Of a stretch of 64,000 nucleotides of DNA, positions 23,085 to 34,627 are shown in pieces (position 1 is the stretch's first letter; each line of letters starts with the position of its first letter). This DNA comes from Achatina immaculata (Eukaryota > Mollusca > Gastropoda > Stylommatophora > Achatinidae). The DNA lies in contig CM019693.1 in NCBI GenBank assembly GCA_009760885.1, positions 47,994,751 through 48,058,750 of the forward strand, read 5' to 3'. Under the pieces are notes generated by a model that saw nothing but the letters and a program-made list of their open reading frames with translations, ran no database searches and was not told the origin of the DNA. Both the position numbers and the translations under genes were made by a program.

Positions 23085-24073
23085 ATCACTCTCATACCAA
23101 TAGTCCAATTCTAACATCCACGGTTCTCTCTCTCTCATCACTCTCATTCCAACAGTCCAGTTCTAACATCCACAGTTCTCTCTCTCTCTCTCTGATTACT
23201 CTCATCCCAAAAGTCCAGTTCAAACATTCACGGTTCTCTCTCTCATCACTCTCATACCAACAGTCCAGTTATAACATCCACAGTTGTCTCTCACATCACT
23301 CTCATACCAACAGTCCAGTTATAACATCCACAGTTGTCTCTTACATCACTCTCATACCAATAGTCCAGTTTTAACATCCACGGTTCTCTCTCTCTCATCA
23401 CTCTCTTACCAGTACAAAAATATCATCTCAAAATGTGAGTACATATATCATCTTATTTTATCCAAATCATGATCACAGACTACCTGCTCACATAAATTAG
23501 CAAAGAACTTATGTTACAGAAATAAATGATAACTGCTGTGGGGCAGAGCTGTTGCATGTATGCTACTAAAGTACACGGGCCCTTGACGTTACATAGAATT
23601 GTGTGCCCAAGTATCAACAGTCCAGGACATAAACTGTTGGACTACGAGAAGAATCTGGAGAAAAAGTAATATCCCCCCACACCCCTTACCATGGTGACTG
23701 TGCTTTAGATTTTAAGATTACCTTACATTTGTATAACTAGTTTAAAATATTCTCTAGCACTTTTGTTAAAATGTTTCCTACAGGTGAGAACCAGAGAACA
23801 CAAGAACAAACTGTCTGTGGAAAAGGACAGTATCTCTATTCTAATCCAAGCACCAACACTCTCACCTGCCGGCCTTGTAGTCCAGGGACATACATGGATG
23901 AACAGAACCACAGGAGGACAAGATGCAAGAGCTGCTCAACTGTAAACTTCAGTCATAATATTCCACCAACATGCAAGTCAGAACAAGACATTGAAGTAGT
24001 AGGATATGAAGAGATCAGTTATGAAGAAAAAGACTCATTGCCTGGAGAGATCTATAATAGTGGAACATATTAG
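20799..24073 (+). CDS. Secreted TNFR-like cysteine-rich protein, two exons
   Basis: Predicted CDS joins 20799-21657 and 23784-24073 (382 residues). Donor AG|GTTAGA and acceptor TTCCTACAG|GT are both in phase 1, splitting one glycine codon. The start follows a possible acceptor at 20731-20732 and has A at -3; a second ATG lies two codons later. Residues 1 to about 22 form a signal peptide (hydrophobic CVCTLILCSYLEA). The rest is cysteine-rich. Two modules of about 125 residues (from Cys27 and Cys153) each begin CxxGxx and end in the identical motif YHDTVCC (residues 125-131 and 248-254). Exon 2 starts a third, shorter module (CGKGQYL...CRPCSPGTYM...CKSC). The spacing suits TNFR or GCC2/GCC3-type repeats. 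Several N-glycosylation sites are present. No membrane segment or death domain is seen, so it may be soluble; missed exons could change that. No convincing TATA box or AATAAA was found. Confidence 0.65.
22271..22617. repeat. 37-bp minisatellite in the intron, about 9 copies
   Basis: Unit ATATCAGCAAATATACCAAA plus ACATGTAACCTCAGAAA. Variants (CATGTAAT, CGAGTAAC, CCATGTAAC) recur in blocks, suggesting expansion of multi-unit segments. Confidence 0.9.
22837..23410. repeat. About 50-bp minisatellite in the intron, about 11 copies
   Basis: Unit core CATACCAATAGTCCAGTTCT, AACATCCACGGTTCTCTCTC. Each unit ends in a CT microsatellite of variable length, so the period varies; the longest CT run is at about 23030-23080. 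The pyrimidine-rich stretch could mimic splice acceptors. Confidence 0.85.
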
Positions 24074-24261
24074 AGGGGAAAGGTTATGGAAAAATATGTT
24101 CTTTTGTTTATAATTATTTTAATAATATAAACGTGAAGTAATTAATCTTTGATTTTACAAATACTCTGTTATGTATCAAAATGGAAATACTACTATATCC
24201 AATCCATAACTTGTCTTTCAAATTCTAATATTTATCTTATTTTGTGATAGTATACTTAACA

Positions 24262-24680
24262 TCTTCGTGTGCCGTCAAACGTCACATAGGGCTTGCTTGG
24301 TAGTTTGCCAAGTTTTCCTATTTACGGCAAGCTTTTCAGCCTCATCAAGGGATCTTTTGCCCACTAAACTGGCCTCTCTTTACAATCTCCTCTTTAGAGT
24401 TTCACGTGGTCGACCTTTTTTTTTTGGCCTGTTGTGTTCTACTTGTTTTGGAATTCTCTCAACCGACATATGTCCATCTTCTTTTTCTGATCACCCATGA
24501 GACAGGTTGTTGTTTGTTCATCCATCTTATCTCTGCACTGTTCTTATTCCACTTTATACCAAGTATTTTCCTTAGGTATTTGTTTTCAAAAGAGTCTAAT
24601 TTCTTGTCTATTTCTTTTGTTGTTTTCCAGCTTTCACATGCATAAATGAGGGAGTTGGACATAATGCTAACAACCTTGTC
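24262..24680 (-). mobile_element. RTE-like family B, 3' fragment downstream of the gene
   Basis: The minus strand encodes LIYACESWKTTKEIDKKLDSFENKYLRKILGIKWNKN and RKRRWTYVG, then decays. The 3' end (GTGACGTTTGACGGCACACG on the minus strand) corresponds to the family B terminus. It begins about 190 bases after the stop codon of the TNFR-like gene, in opposite orientation. Confidence 0.75.
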
Positions 24681-25118
24681 CTGAGACTCATCTATAGGCT
24701 TTTCTTTATCACGCTGAGCACTGAAGAAGAACACATTATAGAGAAAAAACTAGCAAGACATGATTAGAACGTTTATGTTTGCCATTGTTAAGTAAATCAT
24801 ACCAGCTTCCAGATGTGAACAGAACACCATGAAACACTTGGGATAAAGAGAAAGTAGATTCCAACTGAAAGCCACAGTTTAGCTCGAACCTGTGACATAG
24901 AACTAACGATAAGGTCAAACGAGAAATTAATGCTTGACAAACAATAAATAATAAATAATATTTTTTCTCCAAGTGTTTGATTTTTGTTTCAAATAAATAT
25001 CAATTTTAGTGAGAGAGAGAAAGAAGCAAAAGGGAGTACAATCATTTTGAGAATATGATTAGTATAAAATATGACAGTAAACAATTTGAATATGTTCAAG
25101 TCTAAAATTATACACACA
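24681..25118. other. No recognisable gene
   Basis: AT-rich spacer between two LINE fragments; nothing supported. Confidence 0.45.
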
Positions 25119-25169
25119 CTAATTCTTCTTCTTCTTATTCTTCTTCTTCTTCTTATTCTTCTTCTTCTT

Positions 25170-25234
<65 letters not shown>

Positions 25235-25235
25235 A
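25119..25235. repeat. Compound trinucleotide microsatellite
   Basis: CTT repeats with TATTCTT interruptions pass into a pure CTA run and then a CTG run. The steps CTT to CTA to CTG suggest successive single-base changes that each spread through part of the array. It abuts a family A fragment. Confidence 0.95.
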
Positions 25236-26370
25236 TGCAAGATATGCAAGATAAAATAAACAAGCTAACTCAGATTGCAAACAAACATAGGGCTAAAGAT
25301 CAACGTAGGAAAGACAAAGTTAATGAAGCAAAAATGTGAACAATAGAAGTGTACTATCTTCACTGGCTAGCAAAATAGGACTTGAAATTAACAAGGACAA
25401 AACAAAAATAATGAAAATTCCCATCAATCAAAATGGAAAAATACACATAGAAGGGACAGATATTGAAGAAGTCAATCAATTTGCATACCTTGGCAGCTAC
25501 ATAGACCAGGATGGTGACACTAGAAAGGAAGTTAGGATCAGAATTGCAAAAGCAGCATCAATCTTCAAGAATCTTGAGAACATATGGAATTCAAAAGTTA
25601 TAAGCACAAAAACCAAGTTAAGACTATTCAATTCAAATGTAATATCCACCCTCATTTATGCATGCGAAAGCTGGAAAACAACTAAAGAAATAGAAAAGAA
25701 ATTAGACTCTTTTGAAAACAAATGCCTAAGGAAAATACTCGGCATCAAGTGGAATGAATTCAAGAACAATGCAGAGATAAGACAGATGACTGAACAACAA
25801 CCAGTCTCACGGGTGATCAGGAAAAGGAGATGGACATATGTTGGCCACTTGATGAGAAGAAATGAGCAGAGAATCCCAAAACAAGCTATCAAGTGGAACA
25901 CAACAGGCCGAAGAAAAAGGGGCAGACCGCGTGAAACTCTGAAGAGAACATTATTAAGAGAGGCCAAGTTAACAGGCATAAAATCCTTTGATGAGGTTGA
26001 AAGACTCGCCGAAGACAGGAAAAATTGGCGAACTACTTTGCGAGCCCTATGTGACGTCTAACGGCACGGGAAGGATATAAGATAAGATATAAGATAAGAA
26101 GTGTACTCAGAGTAGATAGCAAGTTAGTGGAGGAGGTCAACGAATTTGTATACATTGGCAGCAGAGTAGTAGAAAATGGAGACAGCACTGAGGACATCAA
26201 CAGCAGACTTACTAGAGCAAACCAGGCTTTTGCAATGCTGCAGACTATATGGAAATCTAAAAAAAAACTAAGCATGAAGATGAAAATCAGGATATTTCAG
26301 AGCAATGTTCTAAGTGTACTACTCTATGGAAGTGAATGCTGGAAAATCACCAAAACCATAGAAAACTATC
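25236..26370 (+). mobile_element. RTE-like family A fragment split by a family B insertion
   Basis: 25240-25355 and 26108-26370 match the continuous stretch 49618-49980 of the full-length family A copy (ATGCAAGATAAAATAAACAA..., then VEEVNEFVY(I/L)GSRVVENGD...VLLYGSECWKITKTIEN). The two parts are separated by the family B element at 25356-26096 and a target-site duplication. The element stops abruptly at 26370, where an unrelated reverse-oriented segment begins. Confidence 0.85.
25356..26096 (+). mobile_element. RTE-like family B, 741-bp insertion with target-site duplication
   Basis: Carries the longest family B open frame in the window (through 26061): SKIGLEINKDKTKIMKIP, FAYLGSYIDQDGDTRKEV, LIYACESWKTTKE, RKRRWTYVGHLMRR, GRPRETLKRT, stop after LRALCDV. 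The 3' tail is ATAAGAT-type repeats. An 11-bp target-site duplication AGAAGTGTACT lies at 25345-25355 and 26097-26107. It is 5'-truncated, and its 3' end is nearly identical to 8037-8330. Together these say it arrived recently, within an older family A copy. Confidence 0.92.
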
Positions 26371-26700
26371 TTGTCATGTTGTATTTCAGCTTTCCTCATG
26401 TTAAACTGTCTGCGAATCCTTTCCTCAGCTCCAGCTGTTTTCAAGGCTTTGTCTAGAATGTTGGGTTTCTTTGTCTAAGTTTATTTCAAGGTGTTCTTTG
26501 CATGTTCTTCTCCTCAGACTTTCCACATCTTTCTTTTAGCTGATCTCTAAAAGCTTCCCAGCTGTCACTTGGCGTTTTTAGTAGTTCTGGTGGAATAAAT
26601 TCCCATAGTAAATCTTTTCTTGTGAGCAATGCTATCTTCTTCTTTTCACTGAAAGTGAGGTTGTATGCTATAGCATATGATTCTTTTTCTTTCAGTCACG
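26371..26700 (-). pseudogene. Unclassified coding remnant
   Basis: The minus strand reads LKEKESYAIAYNLTFSEKKK, then LLWEFIPPELLKTPSDSWEAFRDQLKERCGKSEE before stops. It looks protein-like, but I do not recognise the family. Its abrupt junction with the family A fragment suggests a piece of another mobile element. A 13-base C run follows at about 26712. Confidence 0.3.
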
Positions 26701-26963
26701 TCTTAAACTGTTCCCCCCCCCCCCTTTTTGAATACTGTGATACACCTTTTGAGTACAGTGATAAAGTTCAGTATGTCCCTCTTGTCAAGATCTACAGAAC
26801 GCGCCTGGTTATCTCCCCGTGGTAGGATCTCTAATTTCAGTGTTAGTTGTTTCCCTTGTTTGACTTAGTTACCTCCATCTTTTAACTTTGTCAGGTTTCA
26901 GGATGTCAGATTTACAACACGCACACGCACACGCACATATATATATATATATACAAACACACA

Positions 26964-27435
26964 TCACGTGAAACTCTAAATAGGACATTTTTAAGAGAGG
27001 TCAAGTTAGCAGGCATTAAATATCCATACTACAAGAACTTAATATTGAAGAATGCTGGCTAATTAAGAGGATGAAAGAGAGAAAATTTTAATATTTTGGA
27101 CACATTAAACGTCATCATACTCTAGAGAAGACCGTCTTTGAAGGGTACATAATGGGGAAAAAGAAAGAGAGGAAGACCAAGGTGAAGATGGCTACAAGAC
27201 ATGGTTGATCATCTGCAACTGGACGCATCAGCAGCAGGGCATCTTGCTCACAACCGAGAGGCCTATAGAACTGTTGTTAGGGAGGCAAAGTTCCGCCAGG
27301 CACGTGCAAATGAATGAATGAATGAAAATCTCTTGATGAGGTTGAAAAGCTCGTCGAAAACAGGAAAACGCGGTGAACTACCATGCGAGCCCTATGTCAC
27401 GTTTAACGGCACGGGAAGTATTTAAGATGCTAAGA
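26964..27435 (+). mobile_element. RTE-like family B 3' end, interrupted by family C
   Basis: 26964-27021 and 27326-27435 together form the end of family B (CGTGAAACTCT...GGCATTAAA, then TCTTGATGAGGTTGAAA...CCTATGTCACGTTTAACGG). A family C element sits between them. Several stops; dead copy. A TA microsatellite (26937-26954) precedes it. Confidence 0.75.
27022..27325 (+). mobile_element. RTE-like family C, 5'-truncated insertion
   Basis: Matches the minus strand of 36546-36850: QELNIEE, KERK, FGHIKRH, LEKTV, GYIMGKK and the final REA / GTCK residues are visible but broken by stops. It ends in GAATGAATGAATG, the family C tail. No clear long target repeat is seen; the family B sequence resumes directly. 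Confidence 0.75.
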
Positions 27436-28194
27436 TGTCTTTTTTTAGACAATCATATATCATAACAAAATTATGAAAATTTCTTGCCAATATCTTGTGC
27501 ATGAAACGATTACATCAGTGGCGTGCTGGCCCCGGCTGTGGGGAGTATATGTACATCAGGATCATCATGGCGACAGCCACTGTATGTATCAAATCAGTCC
27601 TCACCTTCAGTAACAAGCGATGCCTCGATTACATGCAAGTACGCCAGTTCATAGTAATTATAATGGTGCTACAGTTTAACTATAATAGTAAGATCAGCTT
27701 AACTATAATGGTACTATCAGTTTAACTATAATGGTACTATCAGTTTAACTATAATGGTACTATCAGTTTAACTGTAATGGTACTATCAGTTTAACTATAA
27801 TAATACTATCAGTTTAACTATAATGGTACTATCAGTTTAACTGACCCTATTTATCCCGGTCACCTGGAATCCATTTTGTGGCTGCGCAAGGAAATACGTT
27901 CTTGTGTGTGTGTGTGTGCGTGCGTGCGAGCGTGTGTGTGTGTGTGCGTGGCTGTCGGGCTGGCTGGCTGGCTGGCTGGCCGTACTATGCTTGTGACAAG
28001 CCCTGCGACAACCTGTAACGAAGAAAGAACATCATCTGTCCAGCAAAGATGTCTCAGTTCAGGCCAAGAATGTTCAGTCCGACAACTTTATTATTTCTTA
28101 CAACATGTTTAATTAGACACAAGTCAGCTGATCACCGTAATATTAAACTGTAAGGAAACACATCTTAGCCCTGGGACCCCATCTACCCTGTCTC
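27436..28194. repeat. 23-bp minisatellite plus GT/GGCT microsatellites
   Basis: 27664-27842 has about eight copies of AGTTTAACTATAATGGTACT + ATC. 27902-27982 is a GT-rich run followed by a GGCT run. The remaining bases show no gene I can support. Confidence 0.8.
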
Positions 28195-28940
28195 TTCTCT
28201 GTTCTTTCTGATGAAAAGTCTGAGATTACTTTGCCTCTTTATTTCCTGATGCTGTTATAGTAGCCATGTCTTCACTGCATGAATCACTCTCTCATCTTCT
28301 CCAAACCTTGTCCCTCAGATAGCAACTTTAAGGGGCCCAAAAAGATAAATGTCTGGAGGTGTCAGATCTGGTCTGTACGGTGCATGGGGCAGCATTGTTC
28401 ACCCCAGTGTGATGATTTCTTCAAGGATTCTCAGACCATGTGTAGGGAGCACATTGTCGCGCTGCAGCAAAATGTATCGTGTATTCTTGTGAGACCAGAC
28501 TTGGTGGAAGTACTTCTTTAGTACTTTTAAGTTCGTGGTGTACGCCTCTGAAATGATGGTCTCACCTTTTGGCACCAGATCAATAAGAATTACTCTATCA
28601 ATGTCACAAAATACAATCATTATGAATTTTCCGGCTGAGGGAGTTGTCTTGAATATCTTCTGTCTGATGGTTGAGGATGATGTCACTCCAGTGACTGGCT
28701 TTTCTTCTCCGACACAAAGTAGTGCACGAGGCTTCATCACCTGGAACTATCTGGGACAGAAAGACCCCTCCTTCAGAGTGAAAACGCTCCAACAATTCAG
28801 AGGAATTTGTTTTCCTTTGAAATCTGTGTTCTACTGTGAGACTTCGTGGAAGCCATCTACTGGTGTACATAATGGCAGCACTTATGGAATCATCCAGTGT
28901 TTTGTTTGAGATTTATCGGAGCTGTGAAGATGCTATGAGA
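28195..28940 (-). pseudogene. Mariner-family transposase relic
   Basis: The minus strand encodes in order: SLTVEHRFQRKTNSSELLERF; the block around VFCDIDRVILIDLVPKGETI, where the first catalytic aspartate is kept; a QRDNVLPTHG block in place of the family HDNARPH; and PHAPYRPDLTPPDIYLFGPLK around the third aspartate. At least two frameshifts and several stops break it. It is longer and from a different subfamily than the relic at 5985. No terminal inverted repeats were located. Confidence 0.8.
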
Positions 28941-29400
28941 AATATATCAGTCTACGTGTCCTAGTGGTGGCAGTACTTTATGTCGTACACGTTAACTCAG
29001 AGAGTCTTGCTACACAGCTTTCTCACAGAACGTTTATTGTCCATGCTGATTAGATTCACAGCCTATCTCCCTAGTTTATTCAATGAACTGTTTCTTTTTA
29101 GAACATCCACGTGCTCATCGTTTGTTTTATCGTGCTACCACAACCAAGGATGTCAGGTTTGATGATCAGCTCAGTCGGTGAAGGACTCAGACATTTATAT
29201 TTGTAGCGTTTGCTATGAATACTTGAGCAACATGTCCACATAAAATACTAAAACCTGCCCTGACTGCTGTGTGCAAGCTTATATCTGAGAAGCGTCTAGT
29301 AGAAACTGAACGTGATATTGCAGTTTTGAATGCAGAATATTTATGTAAAGAGTTCATGTTTGAGCTTTTTTTCCATATGTATAACAAAATTGCTACTAGG
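28941..29400. other. No recognisable gene
   Basis: AT-rich sequence between the mariner relic and a GACA microsatellite. Confidence 0.4.
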
Positions 29401-29463
29401 CGACAGACAGACAACAGACAAAGAGACAGACAAACAGACAGACAGACAGACAGGCAGGCAGGC
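29401..29463. repeat. GACA/GGCA microsatellite
   Basis: ACAGACAGAC-type repeat with AAGAGACAG and GGCAGGCAGGC variants. Confidence 0.9.
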
Positions 29464-29498
29464 GTAATGTTTGAGATAAGCCATGCTGATTGCAACCT

Positions 29499-29842
29499 TT
29501 TTATATGAGAGTCAGATACGTAAATATTTTATATGAGAGAGTCAGACACGTAAATATTTTATATGAGAGAGTTAGACACGTAAATATTTTATATGAGAGA
29601 GTCAGACACGTAAATATTTTATATGAGAGAGTCAGATACGTAAATATTTTATATGAGAGAGTCAGATACGTAAATATTTTATATGAGAGAGTCAGACACG
29701 TAAATATTTTATATGAGAGAGTTAGACACGTAAATATTTTATATGAGAGAGTCAGATACGTAAATATTTTATATGAGAGAGTCAGATACGTAAATATTTT
29801 ATATGAGAGAGTCAGACACGTAAATATTTTATATGAGAGAGT
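29499..29842. repeat. 30-bp minisatellite, about 11 copies
   Basis: Unit TTATATGAGAGAGTCAGACA + CGTAAATATT. Because 30 is a multiple of three, both strands give a long frame of a repeated decapeptide (YERVRHVNIL on plus). The only variation is C/T at two sites, in a pattern that suggests multi-unit copying. I do not regard it as a protein gene. Confidence 0.92.
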
Positions 29843-30251
29843 AGAATGGTCAGTTTTCAGAAAACTCATAAGGAATGCAAAATAATGTTTAAAAATAGAG
29901 TGAAATTATTAGAGAAAAGAAATAAAATTCACAAAGTGCGCTTATGTGTACATTAAAGTTAAAAAAAATAATTCACCTATTTTATTAACATAATTCTTTT
30001 AGATAGTAATGAGAGAAGTCTACACTAAGTTTTTAGACAATAGTGAGAGAAGGCTAGCTGTAAGAGAAGGCTACACTAAGTTTTTAGACAGTAGTGAGAG
30101 ACGTCTTACAGTAAGTTTTTTTTTTACGTAGTAGTGAGAGAAGTATGGGTAAACGATATGTGGCACTCTGAAAGTCAGACAAGAACATGAACAAAACTAA
30201 AAGTACACACACGCACACAAAATCACATGAAAGGACGTACAGTTTGATTAC

Positions 30252-30253
<2 letters not shown>
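29843..30253. repeat. Short imperfect tandem repeat in unassigned sequence
   Basis: Between about 30000 and 30145 the phrase AAGTTTTTAGACAGTAGTGA(GAGAAG) repeats three to four times with length changes. The rest of the stretch is AT-rich and empty. Confidence 0.6.
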
Positions 30254-30283
<30 letters not shown>

Positions 30284-30740
30284 GTCATCATCATCATCAT
30301 CAGGTCCCTTACCTGCAGACGTTGGCTGTCACGATTTTCTACAGATCTCGATCCTTGATATTTTCCACCACCTCAGTTTGCGGGTGATTTTTTTTCGTTA
30401 TGCCATCGCCTTATACTGTCCATGAATTTTTACTTGATCTTCCCCTGCCTCTCTTCCCATTATCTTCCCTGATGTTATAATGTTGTTAAGCCCTACACTT
30501 ATTATATGTCCAATGAATGATGACTGTGATTTTCTTATCGGTTTAATTAGGTTCTATTCTCCTTTTTCTACATTTAGAGATACATTATAAAACAAGTTTA
30601 TCATTTGTTTGAAGGTTATTTTGGATTGGTATATTCAGTTCTTGATTTTTAAAAAAAATTCCCATCTGACATTACTAACATGCACAAATATTTAAATGTA
30701 TGCACCTGTTTATCGATTCTTCCTTGTTCTTTAACACTGC
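30254..30740 (-). mobile_element. Degenerate RTE-like 3' end with CAT/ATG tail
   Basis: A run of CAT repeats (an ATG tail on the minus strand) is followed by AGGTCCCTTACCTGCAGACG, TTGGCTGTCACGATTTTCTA, a diverged version of the 3' terminus at 55150 (family D). Beyond it the coding part is unreadable. It is probably an old relative of family D. Confidence 0.55.
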
Positions 30741-31261
30741 GACATTAACGGACAATAATTGTTCAAAACTGGCAGGTACAAGACAGTCATTTAGCAAACA
30801 AATGATGGATAAGTAGACAGACAGGCAAATAAATAAAGAATATAGTTATATGGTGTACAGTGGCATAAGATGTGACATTGAAGGGTGTGTTCTATCTCCT
30901 GACCTCTTCTCCTTGTACAGCGTAAACATAATGAGAAATATAGAGTGCTTGTCAGGAATATCAATTGGCGGGTACAACCTTAACAACTTAAGATATGCAG
31001 ATGATACAATTCTGATTGCTAAAAGTGAAGGGGAGCTACAGGCTCTTCTAGACATAATGGTTCGTGAAAGTAAAAGTAAAGGTCTCAGTCTGAATAAAAA
31101 TAAGACTGAAGTAATGGTCATCTGAAAGAAAAGAATACCACCAAAATGTAGCATTATCATCGATGGCACAGATCTGAAACAAGTTGATAGATTCAAGTAC
31201 TTAGGAACAATTATAACAGCTGGTGGGAAATGTCACAATGAAATAAAAAGCAGACTATCAA

Positions 31262-32837
31262 ATGGTGTGTAAGTATCAACACAGAGAAATCAAGTACCAC
31301 TCTGTTCACTCTCTCATCTAAACAGAAAGCAGGTAAGATCTTTGTAAATGAAGTACCCTTAAGGATAGACAACCAACCCACTTACTTAGGAGTGACTCTT
31401 GACTCAAAACTGACGTGGAAGCAACACATCAACAGTGCAGAAGCAAAATCCAGAAGAAAACTAGCCATATTAAGAAAATTGAGTGGAACCACATGGGGAG
31501 CTAGTGAAAGAATCCTCAAGAATGTATATCAGCAAAGTATTCTACCACATTTAGAATATGGCTCAACATCTTGGTACACAGCATCAAACACTACGCTGCA
31601 TAATCTAGACAAGGTACAAAATCAGTCACTACGGATTATCACAGGTGCCATGAGGTCCACACCAATAGTAGAAATGCAGAAAATAGTTGGTGTTCGACCG
31701 CTAAAGGAACGTAGAGACACAAAAGTCATGACCATGGGAGAACAATTCCTTAGCTCTGTAAGCCATGCCCTGAAGGAGAGATTCAATAACTTGGCATTAG
31801 GACGGCTTAAAAGAAGCAGCTTCATTCATCAGGCCAAGCGTATGCGTAAGCTGATACCTGACCTTCCAACTGTAGTCGCTCCATTATCATCTGTACCAGA
31901 GCATACACCATGGAAAGAAGCAGATTATACACAAATAACTATTCAGACTGAAGTGAAAGGTGTGCAGAATGGTGAGATGCAGAGCAGTCTTGTAAGATCA
32001 ACAGCCACACTTAGTGTGCTAGATGACAAATATCCATGTGACACCTGGATACGTGTGTATACAGATGGATCTGCACATAATACCATAAAGAATGGAGGGG
32101 CAGGAGCACATATTGAATATCCAAACAACACCATTGACAAGATTTCCATACACACTGGTAAATACTGCAACAACTTTGATGCAGAAGTTAGGGCAATTAT
32201 TGCTGCAGTTGAAAAACTATCAGACTCCAGAATTGATATATGTCCTGTAGTAATTCTCACAGATGCAAGATCAGTACTAGAAGCTCTTCAGTGCAACAAA
32301 CTACCAGACCTTAAAGATGCCTTGTCAAAAATTCGCTTACAACATGGAGTCACTTTGCAATGGATTCCCTCCCACTTTGGGATACCAGGCAATGAGAAAG
32401 CTGACCATCTGGCCAAAGAGGGCACTGAAATGGAGCAACCAGACATACTAATCACCTATAATCAAAAGCATGATAAAAACCTACAGGAAGCCACAAACAC
32501 CACCACATGATGACTATCACATGCTAAACAGAAAGGAACAAGTTACCATCTTCCGTCTCCGAACAGGACACAGCCGACTCCGAAGTCATATGTATACAAA
32601 GTTTAAGGTTGGTACTACTAATCTATGTACATGTGCCCAGGTGCACCAAACTGTGGAACATATCCTCCAGAACTGCACCAACTATGAGACACTGAGAAAT
32701 AATTACTAGCCCAGTGAAACCACTAAAGAAGATAAGCTCTACGGTTCCATACATGAGTTACAAAAAACAGTGAAATTTATCCAAGAGACAGGACTGCAGG
32801 TATAGACAGACAATGCGAACGAAGAAGAAGAAGAAGA
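31262..32837 (+). mobile_element. RNase-H LINE, copy 3, with 10-bp target-site duplication
   Basis: Best copy of this family. Frame 31392-32510 (372 codons) covers the region after the reverse transcriptase core (MTLDSKLTWKQHI...ILPHLEYGSTSW) and a well-preserved RNase H: YTDGSAH (Asp near residue 225), DAEVRA (Glu near 265), LTDARSV, and WIPSHFGIPGNEKADHLAKEG. A frameshift near 32468 precedes the C-terminal CTCAQVHQTVEHILQNC motif. The tail is GAA repeats. Target-site duplication AGACTATCAA lies at 31252-31261 and 32838-32847, within a family E element. It differs from copies 1 and 2 at many sites, so it is an independent insertion. Confidence 0.9.
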
Positions 32838-33211
32838 AGACTATCAAGTCAGCATTCCAGAAAATGAGAAACATCTTGTGCAACAGATCCATATCAATGG
32901 AAACAAGATTCTGAGTATTTAAATCTTACATCGAGCCAATTCTGTTTTATTGATGTGAAGCATGGTCCATGAATAAGAGAGTACAGCAAGAAATGGAGGC
33001 CATGGAAATGTGATTCATACGAAGGATGTTGAAGGTACCATGGATAGCTAAGAAAACCAATGAAGAAATCTTAAGAAAGGCTGGAGTTAAAAGGCAAATA
33101 ACAGCAAATATCAGAGGCAGACAAGTGAGATTTATAGGACATTTTCTTAGAAGAGGAAAATTGGAACACATTGTTGCGACTGGAAACATTGACGGTAGAA
33201 GAGACATAGGA

Positions 33212-33353
<142 letters not shown>

Positions 33354-33480
33354 AGTTACTGAATTGGGCTGTCAGTGTGGCTAGGAAGAAAGTCACCGGC
33401 GGATCTCATAATCAAGTCCAAAGACAGGGAATTGTGGAGAGAAATGATCGCCTACGCCATGCGGCACCGCACTTAATTGA

Positions 33481-34627
33481 CAGTGGCGTAATACACTTTA
33501 GACAAAAGGGACGTGGCTGCCCTCCGTTCTCAGATCAAAGGGGGCCTGTCTCCGGTTTTTAGTGTGTGCATGCTATGAAAGAAAGGCAGAGAAATAAAAG
33601 TGAAATTCGATTTCAATAGAAACAAACATAATATGTTGTTATGAAATTTTTATTGGTTCATCACAATCAGGAACAGAAGGAAACGACTTAGATGTAATTT
33701 AAATATTAAAAGCAAAAGCATTACTGTAGCTTTTGGCGACATGACATAGTTGTAAACTGCTGGCATTTATCTACGAGCTGTAGTAATGATAGTGATAGTT
33801 CAGTGATGGTACTGACATTTGTATCTGAGAATTTTAATATTAATAATTCTGGATTTCATAAATATTATTATTCCATTAAATTTAGTCTTAAGAGTTCTAA
33901 TGCACCAGCAGTAGGGCAATCTTGCTTACAACTGAGAGGCCTACAGGAGTGCTGTTAGGGAGGCAAAGTTCCGCGAGGGACATGCAAATGTCTGACTAAC
34001 AGAAGATTTCTAACGATTGGAATATTCTAGTTAAAGACAGGATAACAGAGAGGATACTTCGAAAAATAGGTTATATTTTAACCTTCGTTTAGGATGGCTA
34101 TTGTGGTCGTAAATAGGTCATTAGTAGCTACAAAATTATGTAAGCTCACATGTGTACATTTGCTGGTTCAAGGTGTAATGTCTGGTTACAAACAAGAAAA
34201 ACATTCAATCTTTCAGTATTTGATCATGTGACCAGTTATGATGTTGATACAGAACAAAATAAGCTTCCGATATGGCACAGTGGACTTCCTTAGAGAGATA
34301 ATACAGCACGTTCATGATGATTCTTACAGTTTCAGGTAGCGTATCTGGTTAGTGCTGTAATGTTATGGTTGCGTATTAAATTGCCCGGATCTCCACCTTC
34401 CCATGATGCAGAATCCATGTTCCAAAACTCCGAAATGTCCTCCAGCAGCTGATAACTGCTCGGGAAGGAGGTTACAGGCTAAACTTGTATAGTTTTTGTT
34501 ACTACCTGCAAGAAACTAAGGAAGGCTGTGCTTTATCTGTGTAGACAAGAAGACAGGCCCAGAGGTTTTTTATTTAATACCAGGAACATCTCTGGTTATC
34601 ACGGTTTTCAAGAGTCAAAAAGTAACC
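33481..34627. other. Mostly unassigned; a family C scrap at 33901-33992
   Basis: 33901-33992 (CAATCTTGCTTACAACTGAG... GAGGCAAAGTTCCGCGAGGG, then ACATGCAAATG) matches the end of family C on the plus strand. The remainder shows no gene or repeat. Confidence 0.6.

Larger units (their letters stand above)
21658..23783 (+). other. Intron of the TNFR-like gene
   Basis: Phase-1 intron of 2126 bases bounded by GTTAGA and TTTCCTACAG. It contains two minisatellites (37-bp and about 50-bp units) and otherwise AT-rich sequence. Confidence 0.6.

Noticed and set aside
29490..29885. 131-codon repeat protein of YERVRHVNIL decapeptides
   Set aside because: The 30-bp unit is a multiple of three, so both strands stay open; no promoter, signal or family match.
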